Shown one piece after another: positions 36,082 through 43,305 of a DNA stretch of 64,000 bases. The DNA comes from Photobacterium damselae. GTDB lineage: Bacteria > Pseudomonadota > Gammaproteobacteria > Enterobacterales > Vibrionaceae. Where the stretch lies: NCBI RefSeq assembly GCF_003026815.1, contig NZ_PYOG01000015.1, positions 1 through 64,000 of the forward strand, read 5' to 3'. The stretch's first letter is position 1, and each line of letters opens with the position of its first letter. The position numbers were made by a program, and so were the translations under genes. The notes beneath the pieces are model-generated. The model made no database searches. It had not been told where the DNA came from and saw only the letters and a program-made list of their open reading frames with translations.

Positions 36082-37860
36082 TTATTGTCCAATCACTTTG
36101 CCTTCTCGGCGTGGGTCTGCGGCGCCAATAAGCTGAATTGAACCATCGGATTGGGGCTTAAGCGCAATCGCCTGAACGCCTGAATTCAGATCTTTTATTT
36201 GCACCTGATATCCTAACTTTTTGAGTGGCTCTGCCCATTGTTCTGCCTCTGTGTTTTGTTCTAATTCATAAGAACCAAAACGGTTATTCATATTGGGTAA
36301 ATCAATGGCTTGTTGCAGTGATAAATTCCAACTTAAATACCCCAATAGGGTTTTGCTGACATAACCAATGATCTGGCTACCACCTGGGGATCCTATTGCT
36401 AAATATGGTTGGCCCTGTTTTAGCACTATCGTGGGTGCCATGGAGGAGCGTGGGCGTTTACCGGGCTCAACACGATTGGCAATTGGCACGCCGTCCACTT
36501 GGCTGCGAAAAGAGAAGTCAGTCAGTTCATTATTAAGTAAAAAGCCTCGAACCATTAAGCGAGATCCAAAGCCATTTTCGATAGTTGAGGTCATTGAGAC
36601 GACATTCTTTTGCTTATCGACAATAACAAAGTGGGAGGTTGAGGGAAGTTCAATCGCTTGGTCATCGGCTTGCTTGATAGCTTGAGGCCAACTTGGCAGT
36701 CCGGGCTCGACCTGGGCTAAGGCTTTTTTTCCCTTAAGTAGTTGCGCTCTTTTTTCTATATATTGCGGTGCTAATAACCCCTGTTTCGGCATAGGTACAT
36801 AGTCGCTGTCTGCCATATAACGGCCTCTATCGGCGAAAGCCAAACGAGAAGCATCGGCCAATAACCGCCAGCTAGTGATATTATTGGGGCCTAATTTTGC
36901 CATTGGGTAGTGGCTAAGCATCGCCATAATTTGACCGACGGTTAAGGCTCCTGAACTGGGTGGACCCATACCGCAAATCTGATATTGATGATAAGGCGCG
37001 CAAATAGGCTGGCGTTGTTTGATCTGATAAGCTGCTAAATCTAACACACTGAGCACACCTGGATTGGTTGGAGCTTGACGCACGGTTGCCACAATATCTT
37101 TTGCTATGGCTCCCTGATAGAAGGCTTTAGCGCCATGTTCGGCAATTTGTTTGAGGGTGGCTGCGTAATCTGAATTAGTAAGAAGTTCTCCACTTTGGCG
37201 CGCTGTGCCATCAGGATGGAAGAAATAGGCGCGGGTTGGGGCAAATTTGCTTAAACTCTCTTGGCTTTGGGCTATCGCATTGGCCAGTCGTGGCGAAACA
37301 ATAAAGCCTTGTTGTGCCAGTTTTATCGCCGGTTGCACCACACTCTTCCACGGCAATTTTCCCAATTGTTGATGGGTTTGCCATAGCAGTTTTACCGTAC
37401 CAGGGGTTGCAACAGAGCGACCTCCCACCACGGCATCAAAAAACGTCAGTGGTTGGCCTTTATCATCGAGAAAAAGTTGGGGTGTTGCAGCAAAAGGGGC
37501 GGTTTCTCGACCATCAAAGCTGGTGAGTTTTTGCTGTTCTTGATCCCAATATAGCAAAAAAGCACCACCACCAATGCCCGACGATTGAGGTTCTACTAAG
37601 CCTAAGACCAGCTGGATAGTAACCATGGCATCAATGGCATTACCACCTTGCTGCAATATTTCAGCTCCAGCTTCACTGGCATAGCTATTAGCTGTGGCAA
37701 CCATCCATTTTTGTGCAGTAATTTGCTGTTGTTGGGTTCGAACATCACCAAGTTCTGGGGCAATATGATCGCTGGTCTGACTGACGGTTGCGATTACAGT
37801 ATGACTCAGTAGCAGTCCAGAGAGAGCCAATAATAGTTTTTGCGCAAGTTTTGCCATCAT
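36082..37860 (-). CDS. ggt: Gamma-glutamyltranspeptidase
   Basis: A 592-residue periplasmic enzyme that splits or transfers the gamma-glutamyl group of glutathione. A signal peptide (about residues 1-25) starts at the MM pair near 37860, which has AAGGATGAG upstream; a longer frame to 38016 adds 52 unrelated residues. Self-cleavage should occur before the Thr of STSHFVIVD. The sequence GPPSSGALTVGQIMAML is the glutamate-binding region, and GSPGGSQII completes the small subunit site. Confidence 0.93.
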   Translation of the reverse strand: MMAKLAQKLLLALSGLLLSHTVIATVSQTSDHIAPELGDVRTQQQQITAQKWMVATANSYASEAGAEILQQGGNAIDAMVTIQLVLGLVEPQSSGIGGGAFLLYWDQEQQKLTSFDGRETAPFAATPQLFLDDKGQPLTFFDAVVGGRSVATPGTVKLLWQTHQQLGKLPWKSVVQPAIKLAQQGFIVSPRLANAIAQSQESLSKFAPTRAYFFHPDGTARQSGELLTNSDYAATLKQIAEHGAKAFYQGAIAKDIVATVRQAPTNPGVLSVLDLAAYQIKQRQPICAPYHQYQICGMGPPSSGALTVGQIMAMLSHYPMAKLGPNNITSWRLLADASRLAFADRGRYMADSDYVPMPKQGLLAPQYIEKRAQLLKGKKALAQVEPGLPSWPQAIKQADDQAIELPSTSHFVIVDKQKNVVSMTSTIENGFGSRLMVRGFLLNNELTDFSFRSQVDGVPIANRVEPGKRPRSSMAPTIVLKQGQPYLAIGSPGGSQIIGYVSKTLLGYLSWNLSLQQAIDLPNMNNRFGSYELEQNTEAEQWAEPLKKLGYQVQIKDLNSGVQAIALKPQSDGSIQLIGAADPRREGKVIGQ

Positions 37861-38075
37861 CTCATCCTTGTTTAGATAGCTTTGTTGTGAGCAAGAATAG
37901 CAAGAACTTGCTCTTTGAGCTTGATTATTCATCAAATATTGGGAGGGGGGTACGTATTTCCTACTCGATAGTTTTATGTCGCGTTTCATTAAGGGCGTGG
38001 TGGCTGAACCTAGCATCTTGAGGTGAGTTGGGTATAGAATGACGCCTTTGTCTTTTTTGTTATTGTCGTGCTGTT

Positions 38076-39917
38076 ATGACCCAAACTTCTTTCTGCGATC
38101 ATCCTACACTTGCTCAAGCACAAACTCTGCTTGAGGATGTATTTGGCTATCAGCAGTTTCGAGATGGGCAACAAGACATCATTACCACGGCTCTCAATCG
38201 CAGTGATAGCTTGGTTATTATGCCAACTGGGGGCGGAAAATCGCTCTGCTATCAAATTCCTGCATTATTGCTCGATGGCCTTACTTTAGTTATTTCCCCT
38301 CTGATTTCTTTGATGAAAGATCAGGTTGATCAGCTGGTGGCGAACGGAATTCAAGCCGCTTGTATCCATTCAGCACTGACGCGAGATGAAATCGAAACAG
38401 TATTTTCGCAGTTGGAGAGTGGTGAGCTAAAACTGCTGTATGTCTCTCCTGAGCGCGTATTGATGCGTGATTTTATTGCTCGATTGCAGCAGGTAAAGTT
38501 GGCGCTATTAGCGGTGGATGAGGCACATTGCATCTCTCAGTGGGGGCACGATTTTCGCCCTGAATACGCAGAATTAGGTCAACTTAAACAGATGTTTGCT
38601 CCGTTGCCAGTCATGGCATTGACAGCAACGGCAGATGAAACAACTCGACAAGACATTATCTCTCGTTTGGCTCTTGAGCAGCCTCATATTCATTTAGGCA
38701 GTTTTGATCGCCCTAATATTCGCTATACCTTACTTGAAAAATACAAACCGCTATCGCAACTGTTGAGCTATCTCGCCAGTGTTCGCGGCCAATGCGGCAT
38801 TATTTACTGTAATAGCCGTAAACGGGTGGAGCAGATCTGCGAAAAACTGTGTGAAAACGGTCTAAGAGCGGCGGCTTATCATGCGGGTATGAGCGTAAAT
38901 GATCGCGCCTATGTGCAAGAAGCTTTTCAGCGAGATGACATTCATATTGTGGTGGCCACTGTGGCGTTTGGTATGGGGATCAACAAACCCAATGTCCGTT
39001 TTGTTATCCATCATGATATTCCCCGTAATATAGAGTCATACTATCAGGAGACAGGACGAGCAGGACGAGATGGCCTACCGGCTGAAGCGGTATTGCTCTA
39101 TGATCCTGCGGATATGGCTTGGCTCAGGCGCTGTCTTGATGAAAAGCCAGACGGTGCAACGCGTGAGGTCGAAGAGCATAAACTCAATGCTATGCGGGAT
39201 TTTGCCGAAGCTCAAACCTGTCGACGCCAAGTGTTGTTGCATTATTTTGGTCAACACAGTGAGAAACCCTGTGGTAACTGTGATATTTGTTTAGATCCTC
39301 CCAAACAATTTAACGCAACGGAAGTGGCTCAAAAAGCATTGTCGTGCGTATATCGAGTGCAACAAAGTTTTGGGGTGAACCACATTATCGAAGTGCTACG
39401 AGGGATGCAAAACCACCGTATCCGCGACCATGGCCATGAGTTACTCTCCACTTACGGTATTGGTCGTGATTTTAGCCATGAGTATTGGCTCAGTGTGCTA
39501 CGTCAATTAATCCATCGCGGTTTATTGGTGCAAAATATTCAACGTAACTCGACATTGCAGCTAACCGAGCAGTCACGCAGTGTTTTACGAGGAGAAGTTG
39601 AATTGATGTTAGCCGTGCCTCGATTAGATACCGCGGCACGAACTGCAAAACACGATAAGCTAGCTCAACGTCATTATGATAAGAAGTTGTTCGCCAAACT
39701 ACGTAAATTGCGTAAAGCCATCGCTGATGATGAAAACCTGCCACCTTATGTGGTCTTTAATGATGTTAGTTTGATGGAAATGGCTGAGCGGTTGCCGACA
39801 TCTCACGGTGAGTTTTTAGCAATCAATGGAGTGGGGCAGCGTAAGTTAGAAAAGTACGGTCAAGTCTTCTTAGAGTTGATTGAAGATCATCTTACGGCGG
39901 TAGAAGGGTTATTCTAA
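38076..39917 (+). CDS. recQ: ATP-dependent DNA helicase RecQ
   Basis: A 613-residue 3'-5' helicase of the RecF recombination pathway. Walker A is MPTGGGKSLCYQIPA, the DEAH box is VDEAHCISQWGHDFRPEY, and the RecQ zinc site is formed by the Cys residues of AQTCRRQVLL and PCGNCDICLDPP. The C-terminal HRDC domain lies at about 530-605. It is divergent from ggt. Confidence 0.96.
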   Translation: MTQTSFCDHPTLAQAQTLLEDVFGYQQFRDGQQDIITTALNRSDSLVIMPTGGGKSLCYQIPALLLDGLTLVISPLISLMKDQVDQLVANGIQAACIHSALTRDEIETVFSQLESGELKLLYVSPERVLMRDFIARLQQVKLALLAVDEAHCISQWGHDFRPEYAELGQLKQMFAPLPVMALTATADETTRQDIISRLALEQPHIHLGSFDRPNIRYTLLEKYKPLSQLLSYLASVRGQCGIIYCNSRKRVEQICEKLCENGLRAAAYHAGMSVNDRAYVQEAFQRDDIHIVVATVAFGMGINKPNVRFVIHHDIPRNIESYYQETGRAGRDGLPAEAVLLYDPADMAWLRRCLDEKPDGATREVEEHKLNAMRDFAEAQTCRRQVLLHYFGQHSEKPCGNCDICLDPPKQFNATEVAQKALSCVYRVQQSFGVNHIIEVLRGMQNHRIRDHGHELLSTYGIGRDFSHEYWLSVLRQLIHRGLLVQNIQRNSTLQLTEQSRSVLRGEVELMLAVPRLDTAARTAKHDKLAQRHYDKKLFAKLRKLRKAIADDENLPPYVVFNDVSLMEMAERLPTSHGEFLAINGVGQRKLEKYGQVFLELIEDHLTAVEGLF

Positions 39918-39929
39918 CGTTCGATAGAT

Positions 39930-39960
39930 AAAAAAAGGCCGAACTTATCCAAGTCCGGCC
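39930..39960 (-). terminator. Minus-strand intrinsic terminator after recQ
   Basis: GGCCGAACTT/AAGTCCGGCC (39937-39946, 39951-39960) forms a 10-bp stem with one mismatch. Only the minus strand has a T-tract (seven T residues), yet no annotated minus-strand gene ends here. Confidence 0.7.
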
Positions 39961-40110
39961 AAAAATGCGTTAAAAAACATAAACAGGTTATGTTCTATTC
40001 GCTACAAAACAGCTTGCGTATTTGGTGAGAGTTTTCATCATCACCCACTGCTTCATCTAAACGTGACGGGACTCGACGCCTAGACATTGAAGCAGTGAGC
40101 GTATAAGACC
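39930..40110 (-). ncRNA. Candidate minus-strand small RNA or leader
   Basis: The recQ-DUF3630 gap contains a perfect 10-bp inverted repeat (CACTGCTTCA at 40046-40055, mate at 40088-40097) followed, in minus-strand direction, by a 17-codon frame (40041-39988) and an intrinsic terminator. No clear promoter was found, and the 5' end is a guess. It could be an sRNA, a microprotein mRNA or a decayed element. Confidence 0.35.
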
Positions 40111-40209
40111 ACGTTTTTTAAAAGGTGACCATAGTCTACTTATGGTTTGAAACGCTAAGAAACACTTGGTTACAAGTCTTGTGCTATAGAGTCGATGAAA
40201 GGAGAAAAC

Positions 40210-40524
40210 ATGCTTAATTTTCGCCAAATCACTACCCTTAGTTATTCGCAAAGTTATCCGCAAAAGTTACAGTTTATTATTCCCAATTTTGATTTTGATC
40301 GGTTTGCTGTATATGGCGAACAGATCGCTGCTTTGTTGGATTGTCGTATTCTTGAACGGGAAACCAATGCCGATTTGCAGATCTGGTTACTTGATTTTGA
40401 AGGGTGCCATTTATTGCTAAAAGGGGAGTATTACAGCCAAAGCATATGGTTAGAAGCGCTAGATGATTTGGGTGAAGAAAACTTAGTCTTTATCGCTCGT
40501 TTATTTCGTAGCAAGATTGATTAA
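40210..40524 (+). CDS. DUF3630 family protein
   Basis: A 104-residue cytoplasmic protein of unknown function, common next to recQ in Vibrionaceae-like genomes as far as I recall. The ATG at 40210 has a strong AAAGGAG six bases upstream; an ATG at 40195 is also in frame but has no such site. The protein is acidic with a central CHLLLKGEYYSQSIWLEAL segment. No catalytic motif is visible. Confidence 0.75.
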   Translation: MLNFRQITTLSYSQSYPQKLQFIIPNFDFDRFAVYGEQIAALLDCRILERETNADLQIWLLDFEGCHLLLKGEYYSQSIWLEALDDLGEENLVFIARLFRSKID

Positions 40525-40565
40525 AGAGCCAGCGAATAAGATCTAGCATCTTAAAGTCACTTGAG

Positions 40566-40663
40566 TATAATCCTTCCCTTCGTCGCTGCGTGGGGGTGAG
40601 ATCCCGAGATAGGCAGTGAATTTAGTTTGGGTTCCCTCTCCCCCAATGACAAAAAGGTGTAGC
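40566..40663 (+). promoter_or_regulatory. Promoter -10 and structured leader of yhhQ
   Basis: A TATAAT at 40566-40571 suggests a start near 40578, leaving an 86-nt leader. TGGGGG near 40590 can pair with CCCCCA near 40645, extended by GAG/CTC after one mismatch, and the stem ends close to the ribosome-binding site. No -35 of good quality was found. It does not match preQ1-I or preQ1-II consensus cores that I know. Confidence 0.4.
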
Positions 40664-41383
40664 ATGACAGATCGCTATTCAACCGCCACATCCATTCCGA
40701 GCAACATTCAATCTTCTTTTTCTGCAGCACAAAAACAGAAGGCCTTAGGCTACTTGGTACTGTTTCACCTATTGGTGATTGCATCGAGTAACTACTTAGT
40801 TCAACTGCCTTTTACTGTATTTGGTTTTCACACCACTTGGGGCGCTTTTACTTTTCCTTTTATCTTTTTAGCGACCGACTTAACAGTACGTATTTTAGGT
40901 GCACCTATGGCGCGTAAAACCGTATTGATGGTGATGATGCCCGCGTTGGTCATTTCCTATATTTTATCGGTGCTGTTTTTCCAAGGGGAGTACCAAGGCC
41001 TAGCGCATCTTGGTGAGTTTAATTTATTTGTTGCTCGTATCGCGATTGCGAGCTTTATGGCTTATCTTCTTGGCCAAATTCTGGATGTTTCGGTATTTAA
41101 CCGTCTGCGTCAATTAAAGCAGTGGTGGATTGCACCAACCTGTTCAACTATTTTTGGTAATGCGATTGATACGTTAGCGTTTTTCTCTATCGCGTTTTAT
41201 CAAAGTCCTGATGCGTTTATGGCTGCGAACTGGACCGAAATTGCTTTGGTCGATTACAGCTTTAAATTGATTATTAGCTTGGGTCTGTTTGTGCCAATGT
41301 ATGGTGTGCTACTTAACTACTTAGTCCGTAAGTTAACGACCTTGCCAAGTTACAATAACTCACCGCAATCTCAATACAGTTAA
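40664..41383 (+). CDS. yhhQ: Queuosine-precursor transporter YhhQ
   Basis: A 239-residue inner-membrane protein of the vitamin-uptake-like COG1738 family, with about six transmembrane helices. In E. coli YhhQ imports preQ0 and preQ1 for tRNA queuosine. Typical segments are TWGAFTFPFIFLATDLTVRILG and FGNAIDTLAFFSIAFY. The ATG at 40664 has AAAGGTG upstream; a longer GTG frame at 40616 runs through the leader hairpin. Confidence 0.92.
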   Translation: MTDRYSTATSIPSNIQSSFSAAQKQKALGYLVLFHLLVIASSNYLVQLPFTVFGFHTTWGAFTFPFIFLATDLTVRILGAPMARKTVLMVMMPALVISYILSVLFFQGEYQGLAHLGEFNLFVARIAIASFMAYLLGQILDVSVFNRLRQLKQWWIAPTCSTIFGNAIDTLAFFSIAFYQSPDAFMAANWTEIALVDYSFKLIISLGLFVPMYGVLLNYLVRKLTTLPSYNNSPQSQYS

Positions 41384-41390
41384 TTGATTG

Positions 41391-41425
41391 AATAAAGCCG
41401 ACACTCAATGTCGGCTTTATTTTTA
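41391..41425 (+). terminator. Intrinsic terminator of yhhQ
   Basis: A perfect 13-bp stem (41391-41403 with 41409-41421) around loop CTCAA is followed by a T-tract. Confidence 0.9.
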
Positions 41426-41615
41426 AGGGGGGAGGGGAATTTATCATTCGTATCTGTGGTGATACTGAGTTATTTAAAATCTTAACAAAGGTTAAGTGCA
41501 GTTTTTATTTGGTCTAAATATAGATTTGTTAGGGGTGGTGCTTTATAATAATTAAATCGAGTAGCCATTATAGCGACCGATGTATTATCAATAACTTATT
41601 GAATTAACATGAAGA

Positions 41616-41867
41616 ATGGTGATGAAAATGATTGAGACAGTTAGTTTTTTAAAAAAGAATGCTGCCGCTCTTCCTTTATCTGAACCTTTGACGATCACGC
41701 AAAATGGCAAACCATCTTATGTTGTGATTTCTTATGAAGAACATGAGCGTAGAGAGCAAGCTATTGCTATGATGAAAATGCTTAGTTTTGCTGAGTCTGA
41801 TATCAAACAAGGTCGGACATCGTCAATGGAATCACTAAAGGAAAGGCTGGCGGCTCGTAAAAGATAG
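41616..41867 (+). CDS. Antitoxin, Phd/YefM family
   Basis: An 83-residue antitoxin. The N-terminal half is the Phd/YefM DNA-binding fold (ETVSFLKKNAAALPLSEPLTITQNGKPSYVVISYEEHE), and the charged C-terminal tail should wrap the toxin. ATG codons at 41616, 41622 and 41628 are all possible starts; the last has GGTGA upstream. The gene is 8 bp ahead of a ParE/RelE-like toxin. The pair is AT-rich against its neighbours, a sign of transfer. Confidence 0.85.
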   Translation: MVMKMIETVSFLKKNAAALPLSEPLTITQNGKPSYVVISYEEHERREQAIAMMKMLSFAESDIKQGRTSSMESLKERLAARKR

Positions 41868-41875
41868 AGACGCTA

Positions 41876-42220
41876 ATGATTAAAACAAAGCTGGTTTCCT
41901 TAAGTACTTTTGAAAATACAACTTTTGATCTTATTGATTACTTTTCACAATGGAATGATGAAAATAAGGTCATAGAACGAGTTGAGAATTTAATTGAACA
42001 GTTTGAATCTACTGTTTTAGTCCATCCTGAAATGTATCCTATATGCCAAGATATAAGAGAATTTTTTGGGATTGTTGATTACCGGATATTCAAATCAGAT
42101 GGGCTTAAAATTGTATATCGTTATGATGCATCTCATGATGTTATTTATGTTATGCTTATGCTTAGTGATAAACAAGATATGCAAAAAATCTTAATAGATT
42201 ACTGTATTGTTCATAAATAG
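41876..42220 (+). CDS. Toxin, RelE/ParE superfamily
   Basis: A 114-residue toxin partner of the preceding antitoxin. The fold is recognised from the helical N-terminus followed by PEMYPICQDIREFFGIVDYRIFKSDGLKIVYRYD and the strand VIYVMLMLSDKQD. Catalytic assignment is not possible, so it may be an mRNA interferase (RelE-like) or a gyrase poison (ParE-like). It ends at an intrinsic terminator just before ryhB. Low GC content. Confidence 0.82.
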   Translation: MIKTKLVSLSTFENTTFDLIDYFSQWNDENKVIERVENLIEQFESTVLVHPEMYPICQDIREFFGIVDYRIFKSDGLKIVYRYDASHDVIYVMLMLSDKQDMQKILIDYCIVHK

Positions 42221-42243
42221 TTAGTGTTCTTGATTTTTAAAGG

Positions 42244-42266
42244 CCGCCTATCGAGGCGGTTTTTTC
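42244..42266 (+). terminator. Terminator of the toxin-antitoxin operon
   Basis: CCGCCT/AGGCGG around loop ATCG is followed by six T residues. Confidence 0.85.
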
Positions 42267-42316
42267 TTATCTAGAAGCTTAAAATCCCCAATCCCAATCA
42301 ATCCCTTATTCAATTA

Positions 42317-42370
42317 AATGAAAATAATTCTCAACAAATGCTTGCATTGTAAATGAGAATTGTTATTATT
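42317..42370 (+). promoter_or_regulatory. ryhB promoter with two Fur boxes
   Basis: Two Fur-like 19- to 20-mers flank the promoter: AATGAAAATAATTCTCAAC (42317-42335) and AAATGAGAATTGTTATTATT (42351-42370). A -35 TTGCAT (42342-42347) and a -10 TATTAT (42364-42369) lie between and within them with 16-bp spacing. Fur-Fe(II) would cover the promoter. Confidence 0.85.
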
Positions 42371-42375
42371 AAACC

Positions 42376-42536
42376 GCACTCAGGGAGAAGGCGCTAAGTA
42401 AGGCTTTTTTCTTTGAAGGCACGACATTGCTCACATTGCTTCCAGTGTACTTCAGCACGGTTTGTTATTGGTGTAGGGCTGATAACAAAGAACCAATTTT
42501 GCTGAGCGGCGTTTCCCAAAGTAACGCCGCTTTTTC
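42376..42536 (+). ncRNA. ryhB: RyhB iron-responsive small RNA
   Basis: An approximately 160-nt sRNA made when iron is low; with Hfq it blocks mRNAs of iron-using proteins. The core GCACGACATTGCTCACATTG (42419-42438) is identical to the E. coli RyhB pairing core. It is longer than the 90-nt E. coli RNA, as is known for Vibrio. It ends in a 9-bp GC-rich terminator (42505-42513 with 42523-42531) and T-tract. The exact 5' end is inferred from the promoter. Confidence 0.93.
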
Positions 42537-42719
42537 TTTTCTAGCTATCTGCAATTTTTTACTTTTCTCTTTACCTGACTCCTGCTTGATCTTTTACCTC
42601 ACGATCACCTAACCCTCTTGTTCCATAACTTCAAGATGCTGATTGAGATCCTCACCTCTGATTAAAATTCAAATTAAACAATGTAGCGCAATAGCACGCT
42701 TTTAATTCGTTTAATTTAA

Positions 42720-43153
42720 GATCATCGGGGGGATTTTGTTGTGATAGATCCTGTTTGTCGATCACGCTTCAGTGGATAACTTTTGATAGCTCACCGTAAA
42801 TTAATACTAAATAATCACATTAAAGGCATTATTACTCTGTATTACGAGAGAGGTGATTGAAATAGCAGCAATTCATTTGGTTTTGGTTGTCTTTAACAAC
42901 AAATTAGAGGGTTTTTGTGCAGGAAAATAAAGAGTTTTAATTATTTTTCCACAAGACTTGATCTTTTTTGGATCGAGGATCTCTAAATTTAACTGTATTT
43001 AAGTCATTGAAATATAATAGGGTGGTTAGAAAACGTTGTTCGAAAGTGAAAAACGATCAAACGGTTAAAATTAAATACTAACAAAGTTATCCACAGATTT
43101 AAGGGCGATTTATAGGGTTATCGGTGGGAAAACAGGTTATCCACTGTGGATGT
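42720..43153. other. DnaA-box and GATC cluster upstream of polA
   Basis: The gap between ryhB and polA has a perfect DnaA box TTATCCACA (43087-43095), single-mismatch boxes at 43137-43145 (TTATCCACT), 42771-42779 (reverse) and 42945-42953 (TTTTCCACA), and a weaker reverse box abutting the second at 43145-43153. Seven GATC sites fall in 42720-43058, and GATCTTTTTTGGA at 42960 resembles an oriC 13-mer. No ORF is convincing here. Confidence 0.6.
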
Positions 43154-43305
43154 GATATTTCCTATCGATTCGTGTTAAGGTGGCCAATAAGCTTTTACAA
43201 TGACGTCTATCTTTGAATTAATGTTAACGTTTTTCGGCTCAAAGTCGGTTAATATTGATGATAACAAGCTCTTAATCTGTTTCTCGATAATATAAGCATA
43301 ATCCT

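Noticed and set aside
40566..40663. A known preQ1 riboswitch before yhhQ
   Set aside because: The leader has a stem but does not show the conserved preQ1-I or preQ1-II cores, so I list only an unclassified leader.
42427..42612. 61-codon frame over ryhB
   Set aside because: It covers the RyhB core and terminator, which are clearly an RNA gene.
42720..43153. Calling this region the chromosomal oriC outright
   Set aside because: The expected neighbours mnmG and mioC are absent, only one DnaA box is perfect and only one 13-mer-like element is present, so it is kept as a DnaA-box cluster.
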